Made by a program: the position numbers and the translations under genes. 64,000 bases of DNA from Solea solea (lineage: Eukaryota > Chordata > Actinopteri > Pleuronectiformes > Soleidae). Shown here piece after piece: positions 51,999 to 64,000 of this stretch. The notes under the pieces are model-generated. The model was not told where the DNA came from, searched no databases, and worked only from the letters and a program-made list of their open reading frames with translations. Positions within the stretch are counted from its first letter, which is position 1; each line of letters starts with the position of its first letter. Where the stretch lies: assembly GCF_958295425.1 (NCBI RefSeq), contig NC_081141.1, forward strand, positions 21,006,884-21,070,883, in the 5' to 3' direction.

Positions 51999-54900
51999 AT
52001 GGATGTCGATCATTCAAAGGCACCAGCTGACCGGAGAGACTGTTCTCTGAAGCCGCTGGACCTCAAGGCGATCCCCGAGAAGATTGTGGATGGGAGACCG
52101 ACGTGGAGTGGACGCCTGGAGTTCATCCTGGCGTCGGTGGGCTACGCGGTGGGATTGGGCAACGTGTGGAGGTTTCCTTACCTGTGCTACAGTAGTGGTG
52201 GAGGTGAGACACACATGGGGACTGACAGTGTGCTTTTTTTAATGTCATTGCTGTTAAAAAAGGAGGGAAAGTGCTTATAACCAAGTTCAAAAATGTTGTA
52301 ATAATGTCCTGGTTGGTTTTCATGTCCTCACACAGCCTTTACAGCATTAGTTTTACATACTGTAACTACCTTTTTTTTTTTTTTTTTAATCTTTTTGTTC
52401 TTCATAAGCATCTGTTTGCCAACCCACGCCCTCATATGTAACATAATTGAATGTTATTTGTGTGGTTGTAGTTTGGCTTTATTCAAGCCTCAATTGAATA
52501 GAAAGTTGTCTGAATCTGAATTTGAAAAATTAACTTGGACAAAAATCCTGTTCTTCATTATGTGTTAAATTAAAGGAAGAAATGAGAACCATTAAATGCC
52601 ATACGCACTTTCACTCTGGCAGTTTGACAAGCACAGTCTCTGGAGCCTGATTTTACTGTGTAAGAATGACTCAGCATCATTTTCATAAAGAACCTGACAT
52701 GTTATTACATGTGTGCACCATCAAACCTGCGGTTATATCAGATAAGAACATTTCTTATAGCATCACATATATCATCATTTCCAGGTTTGGTAAACGCCGA
52801 TCAACATTTTTCAACATTTTATGGACCAAACAAGTACTCTTGACAAGTGTCTGTCCTGACTTTTGTCAACTTGCTTTGCTTGATAGTCACTGAGTGAGCC
52901 CCCATCTGTATAATTCCTGTATTACAATTTCTAAAACTGTTTTACAGGAACGTGGCTTTGTCTAGTCACAGCAGCTGCAACATGATCTTCATCATGTCAG
53001 GCTTCACCTTGACATTGATCTTTATTTTGTTGTATTGTTAATTATTGTATTTTATTACAGGTGCCTTCATGATCCCATATCTTACCATGGTGCTCCTGTG
53101 TGGCATTCCTCTGCTCTTCATGGAGTTTGCAATCGGACAGTACACTCGTTTAGGGCCAGTGCATGCTCTCGCCAAAATCTGCCCTTTATTCAAAGGTGAG
53201 TGACTCTCGAGCCAAACAGTCCCATGTGAGACAGTGTTTTTATTTATTGTTCTGACAGTCATGATTAGTGCTGCACAGATAAATCGATTATTATTCAGTT
53301 ACTAAATGAATTGGACACATTGTTTTCTTATACTTTTTTTGCTCCATATTTCCAACACTTAATGGAACAAATTATTAACTGATTAATTGATAAAATAATC
53401 TGCAGATTAAGCCATTATGGAAAATAATCGTTATTTGCAGCCCTCGTCACGATTGCTTGATTATATTAAAAAAAATAATATTGTAATAGTTAGCGCTAGT
53501 TATTGTTTGGTGAAACAAAACCCATGTGTCCCGTGTGACGGTGTATCCCGTATATTCATTTTTTGAAATTCTGCCTCTTTGACAATTCATCAAGCAAACA
53601 CAAAGGGAAAAAAGTCAGTTGTCAGGCAGCTGTCTGAGTTTGCAGATGACGTTTACACTTGAGTCCACAGTGTGCTTTGTGTCTCAAAATATTAACTTTA
53701 GTGACCTGTGAAGCCAGCTAAACTATGCAATGATCGCCAGACGTGTCTAACAGAGACAGTTTTTATGGGCAGAATTCATGGGAAGGGTGTGCTAGGTGTT
53801 TCTACCTGAAAACGAGTCCTGCACTATATATCCACCGATATATCCTGTGAGTTCATGAGCCCTTGCATCATTATCAGGAAGTGGGGTTGTAAAGAGGTTC
53901 TCTAGTGTTTTTTTTTGGCCTGGGTGAATGTTTTTGGTGTTGTGGTTTGGCAAGTGTCCATGTTGAGTAAAGCCCTATTCTGTTAGTTTTATATTGAGAG
54001 GTGGGGTAAAGTTATTATTACCAGAGCTTCTCAATGATTTTAGTCCCGTGTCAGTAATCATTACCGGACAATGTCAGTAAGGATTATGGCGACTTTTTTT
54101 ACCAACACTAAATATGTGCCGTCATTATATATTCCGTCACATCCTGTTTAAAAGTGGATTTCCGCTGATTTTCAAGCATGGAGGCCCCTGAAGAAGCATT
54201 CAGTTTCACACAAGGTGGTCGGGCAGGTCTGTGGCAAACCTTGGGGGTTTTCGGTATTTGACGAACACCATTCCGTTCATTCTGGACATTTGATAAATCT
54301 CTTCCCAAGTGATGTGGTTGTGCACCATGGCCTTGAACTGCCTCTGAAACCCACGTTAAAGCATTTCCTCCCTGTTCCGGGTTTGCATTTTTAGGCGTTT
54401 TAGCTTTAGTTGGTCTGTGCTTGTGATATCAGGAAACAGCGTAGTGCGCAGCTGGAAGCAAGATCATACGCACATGACATGAGTTTGTTCATATTTGTCG
54501 GTCACGTTTTCTCCGTTCTCATTTCTTGACACAGGAAACAGAAATTCTTCCACATCAGATTTAAAAGCCATTGAAGCGTCCACACATTGAAGTTCTTTGT
54601 TTCCTACATCCATGCTTTGTTCTCTTGAAAGGATGATAGGCATGCATGGTATGATGGTTCCGGTGGTTCTCAGCTGTGTTTGCCCTGCTCCACTGCAGCT
54701 TAAACAAAAAATGTCCTGGTTTTTGCCTGGAAGACCCGTCAGTTGATACCATCACAGGCCCGTGATGGTTCTGAGACAAACTTTCCTTGTTGCATCGTAA
54801 AACTTAAATCTCTTAATGGCCGCTATTGCCCTTCTTTCTCCAGTGCGTCGTAAACTCAAGCATGAACTGCTCGAGTGCCTTTGAGGTCAGCACAGTCTTT

Positions 54901-57900
54901 GCAATGTCTTTGTGGAATCTGATTTGCCTTCTCTGGTTCAGCCTCATCTCCTGTTTTAAGAAGGACTACTTAGGCTGTTGGATGGGATTTCATATGATCT
55001 CTTGATCTCATAAATGTGATTCGAAGCCCTGGTAGCCTAAGATGCTTAATTTGGTCAGTGGTGCAGCAGATAAACTCAGCTATTACCTTCAGCATTTGAT
55101 CATGCATGGTGCCAGCAAATAGGAAAAACTCTGTCCAGGGAGATTTATTAAAAAGAATAAAACAAATAAAAAATGTTCCTGCCTTATCTATTCTATCTTC
55201 AATAGAGAGCTGTAGGTAACTGGACTGGCTTGAGTTAGGAGACCTCTCATCAAGAGGCACTAAAGGAGAAATGAAGAAGCCTCCTGGATGCGAGGTCAAA
55301 CATCAACAGATCCAGTTGCCTACAGCATGCATGTGTAAAACTGTGGTTTAAAGTTCTCCAACTGTAAACCACCAAAGAAGGCCCTCTCTGTTTACTCTGA
55401 TGTTGTAACATATTCTCACGGCAGCAGACGTGACCAAGTGCAAAGCTGAAGTAACCAGTTGTTGCCCAGTTATGAGATCTGGAGAGGAACCAGGCTGTTG
55501 AGTTTGAGGCAAAGGTTACTTATACTTTTACTTTTTTTAAAACTTTTTTTTTAAATGAATTAAAGACTTGACTTATGACTAATGCCTTTTTTTCGAGCCA
55601 TATGTTTTGTCATTAAAGTTTTCTTGAAAGTCGTGTTAAAATCTCATCACATTTCATCACATAGCTTGTGTTTAGCAGAGCTGAACATTTTGTCACACCC
55701 ATAATAGCGTCCCTGATAAAGGTTTGATGGGCTGGGCACAACGTTATACACACAGAACAGATTAAGAACTTGTTGCTTAGTGTTTCAGCCTTCCACACCT
55801 GAGACCATTAGATCTTGTGATCTATTGCTGCTTCCACATGGCGCCTGATCCCTCTGGACCAAGTCCCATCTCTCGTTGCCACTGGTTTTGTTGTGGGTAG
55901 ATGTTGAACTGTTGTTTAAACATCTGTGCGCATCTGCCGCCAATTATGTAATTTTCTGCCTAATCCCACCCCCAGCCAAGTCAGAAGGCGATAGGTTTTC
56001 TCAGGAGTCCTTTGAAAGATTATCGTCGTACTGTGATGTAGGGCATTTCTTTTATACTTGCGTGCATCTATTTCCTTAGGATCGAATGCTTTAATCAAAT
56101 GAAAACTGTCTGTATTATTCAACGGTCCTGTCATTATGTGTTTGATGTCTTAGATTCATGTAAATGTCTGAAGGGTTAAATACACGTGTGTGTTCTGGAT
56201 GCTTCTTAGTCCGTAATACAATTGACTTCTTTATTTTTAACAAATTGATTGTTTCACATGTTGATGGATGAGAAGTTCTTCAGCAAATTTTACAATCACC
56301 CATGATCAGTGTGTCTTTTGACTTCTTTTACTACTTTAAACAGCACATTCTGCTCTTCACACCAAACAAATAATCAAATAATTTGAATAAATGATCAAAT
56401 TCTGCACAGCTGAATGATCACTGACTTGCAAAAAATGCTAACGGAAATCAAAGTGTGACACATACAATTCTCCAACAAGAGCTCAGCCATCAACAACCAA
56501 TAAGTGTCTGTAGGTGTGGATTGAAAATGTTGTTTGATTTGTTCTAACTTGAGATTTTTCTCCATAGTTTTCTTATCTCCTTAAAGACAGAGATAATCTA
56601 CCCGGTCAAAATGGTCCTTCACTTGATTTTTCGCTCATTTCCTCATGGTTAATGCTCTGTGCTAAACAAGGTCCAAAAGCAGGTAGTTTTTTTCTGTCTC
56701 TACCTTTATATGACTCAAGTGCAGTTTACTGTGATATACCTGTGATCAGTGATTGAGCTGCACACAAATATCTATTGCAAATCAACAAATATGCACGTGT
56801 CATGAATTGCTGCAAATGAATGTTTTAATTCTGACTGGTTTGTTTTTCTCTCATTGTCTAATAATTGACTATTTGTGGGGGTTTGAATTGTCATACAGTG
56901 CACTTGCGACTTTAGTGTCACCTACATCTTCTTCCTACCCTCCATTTCCATGTACAACAAAATAAAGGTTTTGTTTTGTTTAGGGCCATATAATCCATTC
57001 ACTGGTGTCGAAAACGGTCTAATATTATTGGTGCGTTCTAGCTTTTAGTCGGAAGTCGGAGTTCCCGAATTTTTCAGATTTTTCAATTTAAAACCCTTCA
57101 GGTCATATTGCTTACTTGAAAAGTCGAAGCAAACCTTTCAAACCGTGACATTGGATTTCAAGCTTCTACTCGCGTCAGTAGGAAAAAGACTCTACTTTTA
57201 CTTAATAGAGCTCTGGACGTCACATGACTCGGTGCCAATGAACCACGATGTTGACAACCAAAGATGCGGCAATATTGATTATATCTGATACATAGTATCC
57301 TGCCAGAGGTCGTGACCTTAGTTGTGTGACGTCAGCTACCGGGGCTCTATTGCACATCGGTCATACGTGTTTCACATTAAGTCATACACATGCGTGTTTT
57401 CACGTTAAAACATACACATAGTGTTGTTCAATTCATATTCGGGGACATGTTTTCACGCCGTTTGCAAAATACCGCGTAGCACGTTGCTATCGACTGGTAT
57501 CGCTAACGGTGGCTAACCTGAGGTACGTTTGCGTACATGCTGTTTCCCTGAATTCTCAACAGGAACGCGGTCATTTCAGAGATGACGTCACCTCCGACTT
57601 TCGATGTGAGTGGAACGCACCATGTGTTACTGCTATACTGAGGGACGCTCTTTCAGGACCCTAAGGTTTTTCAACTGGGCCACTTTATGGATTGAATGAC
57701 CAAAGACACTTTTCATACACAAAGGCTTTAAAAAACAACTCAGAGTGAAACTGAAAGTTAATAACAGGATGTTAAGATAAGTGTAAGTGTGAGACAAATT
57801 TGAAAAAACAACAAAGGCTGTAGTTTCAGGAATACACTACCAGGACATAAGATTTAATGGTTTATTCCACTCAAATCGTCTACGTACTGATCGGTTTATT

Positions 57901-60900
57901 TCACCCAAATATACTGTCGCTTTGTCTCAGTAATAATAGTTTTAAAGGGATATGCCATTCATACACTGCTTTGACTAAGGTTTTAAAACCATTGTTCCAT
58001 CCAGATATTTGTCAAACAAAATTATTTGTAAGTAAAATAAAGGTACATTTACAGGGACTGTAAAACATGAGAAGATATTAATCAAAAGTTCCTGTTCCTG
58101 ACAGAGTGAGGGAAGTGCATGCGGAACTTTCTCACTGAATAACAACACCACTGTTTGCTCTGCCTTGTTTTGGAGACCAGCAGAAAATACCTATCACTAC
58201 ACCACTTGAAGTGGGTTTGGTGCAATGAAGGTGCAGTCGACCATGAGGCCTAGATATAAAGAGGGAATTAGTCAAACAGCCAATGCAAAGGAAGTAGTGC
58301 TCAAAATTCACCGTGCTCAGTGGTTTTAGCTGATCCTGCAGCTTAGGGGTTCTTCAGTTGTCTCTGACATGATGTTGACACTGACCTGTTTTTCAATGAC
58401 CACTCTGTGCATTCCATTTAACCATAGTCAGGAAATCCCCCGCGTGTTATTTATGAAACTGATATAAATTTTCAGTGCAGTTTTGAAAAAAAAAAAAGTG
58501 AAAACATCAGGAAACAGTTATTGTGGGGCTTATTATTTCTTTGCCAGTGAAGGTTGCCAGGCAACCAATGAAGACCCCAGGAAAGTAACTAACCCTTGCC
58601 AAGAAATAGTCCAGTCCACAATCCCCGTACAATGGCGAGTTGTTTTCTTTTCAGTTTTTATTGCAAATCTCTCTGTGCCAGCCGATGACACTAAAAGATA
58701 TGTATAGAAGTTGGCAAAATGGACATTAAGACAAACATATATACACAATCTACTGTGCTATTAAAATGTGTTTCTGCTTTTAATAAAACTGTGAAATCAT
58801 AGGCAAGTTGGCTATTACAGAGAATGTATTTTTTAACACAAAATGGTTTGCGGTGTCCATTTGCAAAATAATCAAATCAACCTATCCAGAAGAATGGGTT
58901 GGGCTGTCTGTTTGCTTCTATAACCATTAAACTGTTCAAGACCTAGCTTTTACACAGTTTAAGCGAACAAACAAAAAAAAAACACCAAATGTTAATTAGT
59001 GAGTTATAAAGGTACTAGTATGAGATTAAAGTTACCCTTGGACAAAGGCATACAAGCTTTTTTTTTCGTTCTTTAGCTAAGACAACCAGCCGCAATGTTC
59101 CACTAATGGTTCACAAAAAGAAAGTGAATCAGTGTATTTTCCTAAAATGAAATCATAATTCTTTAAACCAATTATGTCAGAATATTAAAAAAGTGCAGTT
59201 CATTTGTCGTGGGAGCACAAAGGAGTCACAGTGTGCTACAAAAATATTACAAGGTAGAGCAGAAAGAGCAAATAACACTGAGAAAGAAATCTAATGCACA
59301 TTAAGCCGTTCACTTTTCTGCTGAGTCATTGCTCCGACTTCACTGAGGAGGATGAGTCACTGCCTATAGTGAAGGCACATATGGTGGCCACGCACAGACA
59401 GACAAACCCCTCCCTGAAACCCGACACAGACATAAAAAAAACAGGTGCTAAAAGACTGAATAATTGAATATGTTGGAGGGCTTTCATCTTATCTTTACAT
59501 GCTCTGGACAAGAGCCTTGTTTTTATTCACCAGCCAAATGACACAGTGGAATTTATAATCCATGGCTCCAGGAATTCCTTTAATCCATGGCTGAGTTTGC
59601 ATGACTTTATTCTGGCCACCACTGCACAGAGAGTCCTCATGATACTTCACTGTCTCCTACTGTGTAACCATCATTTCAGTTCCTAAGTAATTGACCACTT
59701 TTTAGAAAAGTTGTAAGAGATAAAGTGTTCAATTTCTTCACAACATGACTCTCACTGTGTGTCTATGTTTCCCTGCTACTTGTCACTCCTCAGGTGTTGG
59801 TCTGGCCACAGTTGTTATCTCCTTTGTGTTCACCACGTACTACAATGTGCTCATGAGCTGGTCACTTTACTATTTCTTCAACTCATTTGAGGCGACACTT
59901 CCTTGGAAATCCTGTAACAACACTTGGAACGTGGTCGAAAACTGTTCCCGTGGCTTCGTCGACAGTGACGCATACCTGCAGTCTGCCAGCCAGCAGTTCT
60001 TTGAGTGAGTTTCATTTGTTTGTTGACGTGGGTGCAGATATACTTTGGGTTGAATCACTTTTTATTCTTGTTATTTCGTTATATGGCCACATATGATGAT
60101 AATGAAGTGTTTTCATGTGTCTTTTTTCCATTTTTTCAGTCACAGGCTTCTGGAGAAAACTGCCGGCATTGAAGAAAGTGGTGGCATTCGCTGGGAACTC
60201 TTTGGCTATCTCATTTTTGCCTGGGTCATCGTGTATCTATGCATATTTAAAGGAGTCAAATCCACTGGCAAGGTCAGGACACTTCTACTTTTCTGGGCAA
60301 ATATTTATAAACTGTGGCCATGACAATGATAGTTTTGTTCCTGTGCTGGTCACATGTCTTCATTTCACTGCTGGAAAACTTGTCGTTGATATTTTGTCAC
60401 AGTTTGTCCCAGAAATAAAGACAAGGACGTCACACTGTGTAATCTACAGTGTAGTCTGCACAGAAACTTAAGAAAAACAAACATTTTTGTTTTAAGTGTA
60501 TCGACATGCACGGGTCTCATGGGCTATACTATAAATGTTAACATTTAATATATTTACATGGAGACTCATAATCTGACCGTTTACATAATTTGAAAGAAGT
60601 CATGTTCGTTAATTCTGGATATGAACTTATTCAGGTTCAGGTCCTTAGACAATGCATGGCAGCCTAAATTGGGTCACTTCCATCATGTTGTCCTCCATGT
60701 TGATGTAGTTATTTATTGGGCCATGCGTAGAATATTCAACTAAATCACAAATCATCTACATTTCTCTCACTGAAACCAGGCTCGTTGCTGTTGCAACCGA
60801 CGCAGCCAGTTGTCGCAGACACAGTAAACCTCCCAGACATTAATCTCTATCTTCTCTACGGCTTTTTGTCACACAGGTTGTGTATTTCACCGCCATATTT

Positions 60901-63204
60901 CCGTACTTTGTCCTGTTCGCCCTGCTCATCAATAACTTGCAGCTTCCCGGAGCCAAAAAAGGGATCCTCTACTTTGTGACACCAGTCTGGAGCAAGCTGT
61001 TCACAGTGAAGGTGAGACTCTTGTCACTTGTCAGTTAATGGATCACACAGTTGAACTGAGCCCTAACATTGATTACACATTAGCCGTGAACGTGTTATGT
61101 CAGATGACAAATACTGTATGTTTCAACCGCAGAATGTGCTTCATTACTATACGTCAGAGATTGATCGTAAAAGAGTTTCTGTAATCTGAAAAGAACAGTT
61201 GTTTTAAGAATCCTGCATTTTCAGTCTGGAGGTAAACAGAATGATTTGTGCAGATGAATTAAGAATGTGCTAAAGCATTTGTAATTTTCTCCAAAAAACA
61301 AACTAAAATGTAGTCATCTGAATGAATGAAAACTCCATTATCCAGGGCATTTAAAAACCACATTAAATGAAATTATCTTTAATTAAATATCAATGTTCTT
61401 TTTTTTTTTTTATCCCAATCATAGGTTTGGGTTAACGCGGCTGCCCAGGTGTTTAACTCCATTGGAATAGCGTTTGGTTCCCAGATTTCGTTGGCTAGTT
61501 ACAACAAGTTCAACAACAACATTCTCAGGTAAAGATTGACCTGAGCTTTCTGACAGATCAGTCATGATTATCCGAGGAGCTCGATTAAAACCATTTACCT
61601 TTTTCCTTCTGTCCTAGGGATACTTTGATTGTGTCATTAACCAATTCATTCACTAGTATCCTGGCTGGCTTTGTGATTTTCTCAGCCGTTGGGTACATGG
61701 CTCATATATATAACCTCCCAGTGGACAACATTGCTACAGATGGTAAGCATTAAACTTGGCACGGTCGTTGCACCACACAGAACGGCTTTGTCGGATTCTT
61801 GGTATTGGAACAAGAAGACAAAAACAGGGGCTTGTGTTGTGTAGTATACTCTAAATGCCAAGATGTTACAGGAACAGAGAGGTCACTGTTTTTATCCTCA
61901 AGACTTTTTTTCTGTCTGTCATGGTAAGACAAAACACAGACGTCAAGATGTGCAATGCAACAGTTTGAAGACAAAATTCTATATACAAATGGAATCCATA
62001 CATTGTCCTTAATGGGGGCATCTCATACATAAGTAGTGCAGCGTTATTGTGGAACAGCTTCAACGTGACCTAAACTCTGTGTTTACTTACTGTAATGTTG
62101 TATAAATCACATAATTGGAGCTGGAGCTCATGTCTGAGTCAACAGTGAGGACTAAATAACAGACATCATGTGGTTGGCCTGTGGGTTATTTAAGAATCCC
62201 ATGACATGATGAAGACATTGCCTTTCACTTATCATCTCAGTGTTAAGTGAATAATAATAATAATAATATGTGCATATACACTGCATAGAGTTTTCGGGCT
62301 GTTCATAGTTTCAACGTAATGGCTGCTCATCTCTCGCTATATAGACAAAAGTATTGGGACGCAGGACCATAACACCAACAGAGACTGTAATGACATATTC
62401 AAATACATATACAATACTTTAATATGATGTTGGTTCCCCCTTTTCAGCTATAACAGCTTCCACGCTTGTTGGAAGACTTTCCTCAACATTCAAACCATGT
62501 CTTTATAGTCCTTGCTTTGTGCACTGGGACACAGTCATCACAGTTAGAATAGAAAAGGGCTTTCCTCAAGCTGTTGAATTGAATTAATACTTAGGTGTGG
62601 CCAAATACGTTTATCTGTAAAGTGTATCAGTTGATTAGTGGGCTCATTAATGATTAATCAAACCTTTGTGTTTAAGTCTATTCAAAGTTAATACAAGAAA
62701 GTTGTTTTGATCCCTGAAAGCATGAAATTTAAACCTAGTTTGGTTCGGGTTAATGTGTGTGCTCTGCTCTGTGCTAATGTGACATTGTTCCCTTGAAAGA
62801 ATAGTTCAAATGTTGATATTATCTGGTTATTTGCACCACTTTGTCTTCAGTACACACACACACACACACACACACAGACACACACACACACAAAGAGGGG
62901 CACGGCCGGACTGTAAATAACCACATTAAATGAACATTTGAACTATTCTTTGATGGAAACTTTCAAGTGCCCCACATGACTCAGGTATGTTGCGCACCTC
63001 AGTTCATGGAATCATACGAGTCTGAATTTGACTACATTTGCATCTGACTCTGAAGACAAAAAAAACAACAATTTGCTTTATCACATTTCAGGTCCTGGAT
63101 TGGTGTTTGTTGTTTACCCTGAAATCCTGTCCACCATGCCTGTCTCCCAGTTGTGGGCCCCTCTGTTCTTTTTTATGCTTCTTTGTCTGGGGCTTGACAG
63201 TCAG
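51999..63204 (+). CDS. SLC6-family Na+/Cl--dependent transporter, 5' part
   Basis: Eight in-phase exons: 51999-52203, 53061-53195, 59794-60004, 60140-60272, 60877-61011, 61425-61528, 61618-61742, 63092-63204. They give residues 1-387, to about TM8 of twelve; the rest lies beyond the window. TM1 has [20 protein letters not shown], with Gly52 where monoamine carriers have Asp, so the substrate is probably an amino acid or other carboxylate. The Cl- site is intact by family alignment: Tyr in GQYTR (TM2), Gln in AAQVF and Ser in FNSIG (TM6), Asn in SYNKF and Ser in TNSFTS (TM7). GLDSQ at the end belongs to the Na2 site. The second extracellular loop is short, with two N-glycosylation sequons (NNT, NCS) and two cysteines. 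Closest in flavour to the glycine/proline/SLC6A14 amino-acid branch, but I cannot name the member. Plasma-membrane symporter by family knowledge. Confidence 0.93.
52783..52850. mobile_element. Short hAT-like MITE remnant
   Basis: 'ccaggtttggtaaacgccga', 'tcaacattttatggaccaaa' and 'caagtactcttgac' are fragments of the widespread repeat in reverse orientation, in SLC6 intron 1. Confidence 0.4.
53262..53443 (+). mobile_element. hAT-like MITE copy
   Basis: Starts 'attagtgctgcacagataaa' and ends 'taatcgttatttgcagccct'. The internal sequence is shortened. It lies in the long SLC6 intron 2. Confidence 0.55.
54100..56150 (-). pseudogene. Decayed coding-like region of unknown origin in SLC6 intron 2
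   Basis: The minus strand carries several adjacent open stretches with protein-like composition, separated by stops and frame changes. They include a 109-codon frame at 55299-54970, and a run from about 54640 down to 54206 that stays in one frame but is broken by in-frame TGA and TAA. Its last piece contains [14 protein letters not shown] and [18 protein letters not shown] before a final stop. I do not recognise the parent. The absence of introns across the fragments fits a processed pseudogene or the body of an old transposable element. It is not a functional gene as it stands. Confidence 0.4.
57030..57621. mobile_element. MITE with GGTGCGTTC terminal inverted repeats
   Basis: GGTGCGTTC at the left end and GAACGCACC at the right end are exact inverted repeats 592 bp apart. 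Subterminal 'gtcggaagtcgga' and 'tccgactttcga' add imperfect pairing. There is no coding frame inside. It lies in SLC6 intron 2. Confidence 0.75.
62330..62632. mobile_element. Internally deleted Tc1-like element
   Basis: Contains 'gacaaaagtattgggacgca' at the left, then 'ttcagctataacagcttcca', 'accatgtctttatagtcctt', 'gctttgtgcactgggacaca', 'agaaaagggctttcctcaag', and a decayed right end 'ggccaaatacgttta'. These are known Tc1/mariner landmarks of fish, in order but with most of the transposase missing. Confidence 0.75.
62796..62951. mobile_element. Small MITE with 19-bp perfect inverted ends and CA core
   Basis: The ends 62796-62814 and 62933-62951 are exact reverse complements (aaagaatagttcaaatgtt). 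A CA microsatellite fills about 62853-62893 between them. It lies in SLC6 intron 7. Confidence 0.85.
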
Positions 63205-63382
63205 GTAGGTAAACATCATTCCCCTCACATAATGAAGCAGGACGACATCTGAGAAGATGAATGTAGGAACTACACCTGTGCCAACAAATCTGCAGTCGGA
63301 GAGATTCTGTTGTTTACTGAAAAAAACATCTCCCCCCCATTTCTCTGTTGCATTTACCTGGTGTCCATGTTTAACACAGGTG

Positions 63383-63600
63383 CACCCATGGTAAATTGCC
63401 ATGGGAATAATGCACAACTCCTTATATGGACATCCTGGGGGGGTGTGTTTATAGGTCACATATTCAGGCTCTTCTTCTTTGTCTTCTTTTGTGTTGTTGA
63501 GTCAAAGTTATGATTTCTATGAGTTCTTTTCTTTTTGTTCATAAAAACGAGACAAGTGAACTTTGAATTGTGACGTAGTTCAAAATTTGTTTTATTATGG
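63383..63600 (+). mobile_element. Partial relative of the piggyBac-like MITE
   Basis: 'ggtaaattgccatgggaata', 'gcacaactccttatatggac', 'gtgtttataggtcacatatt' and 'gaattgtgacgtagttc' match the internal sequence of the 19693-20127 element in order. TTAA-flanked ends are not visible. Confidence 0.6.
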
Positions 63601-64000
63601 AAAACAAATATATTTTTGTTACCATTCGCTGCATTAACTTCATTTTCCCCCATGTCTGAACCTGTGAATTTATATTTTTCCCACACGTTTTTTTTTTCGG
63701 GAAACCAACCCGGTGCAGGACTCTGATGTAGACTCTGTATCAAGCTACTTTCCTTAAGGCCAAGAAATGACCATAAAGTTAGATAATGTTTGTTATTTTT
63801 ATCCAAAAAATTCCCACCCCAATGCTGCAGTTAGAGACATTGCAATTGTATTCAAATGATAACGTTTACTTGTTTTCAGACAATTAAGATAGCAGGGGAT
63901 ATTTTTAAGTAGTATAAAATGTTTTAAGCATTGAGGTTGGTGTGGCTAGAATGGAAATAATCATTTTACTATTTCAGTGTCTGCAGAAGCAGCTCATTAA

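Noticed and set aside
63977..64000. Acceptor-like 'atttcag' near the window end as the next SLC6 exon
   Set aside because: The bases after it do not encode the residues expected right after GLDSQ in SLC6 proteins.

Overview
The window is vertebrate nuclear DNA and almost certainly from a teleost fish. Genes are split into many short exons with GT-AG introns, the DNA is AT-rich, and introns and intergenic spaces are full of small interspersed repeats of the kinds common in fish genomes (MITE-like elements, LINE 3' tails, a Tc1 remnant, a TTAA-flanked piggyBac-like element). The encoded proteins match vertebrate THADA, PIK3IP1, LIMK2 and an SLC6 transporter. All gene models were built by hand from reading frames, splice sites and family knowledge. 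Exon joins were checked for phase but not against transcripts.

Layout. (1) About 133-12115, plus strand: the last 18 exons (about 1,124 residues) of a THADA-family ARM/HEAT-repeat protein, whose 5' part lies outside the window. Its largest intron (6933-10422) carries, on the opposite strand, an intact intronless 566-codon coiled-coil ORF (8277-9977) that I cannot assign. (2) 16583-24281, plus: complete PIK3IP1, six exons, 277 residues. (3) About 26.9-28.0 kb: a possible small 5' gene end or non-coding transcript, weak. (4) 49072-29746, minus: complete LIMK2, 16 coding exons, 667 residues, with LIM-LIM-PDZ-kinase order. (5) 51999-63204 and beyond, plus: the first eight coding exons (387 residues, to about TM8) of an SLC6 Na+/Cl- coupled amino-acid-type transporter that runs off the right edge. 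A 6.6-kb intron of this gene holds a decayed coding-like stretch on the minus strand.

The genes do not form one pathway. PIK3IP1 (a membrane inhibitor of PI3K) and LIMK2 (cofilin kinase downstream of Rho/ROCK) are neighbours in human 22q12, so their pairing is conserved linkage. THADA in human lies on chromosome 2, so its presence here suggests either a fish rearrangement or a second THADA-like gene. I see no rRNA, tRNA, CRISPR or prokaryotic-type feature and no convincing new biological system. The best candidate for something undescribed is the nested antisense ORF at 8.3-10.0 kb and the 36-bp repeat family that runs through its coding part and its 5' flank.
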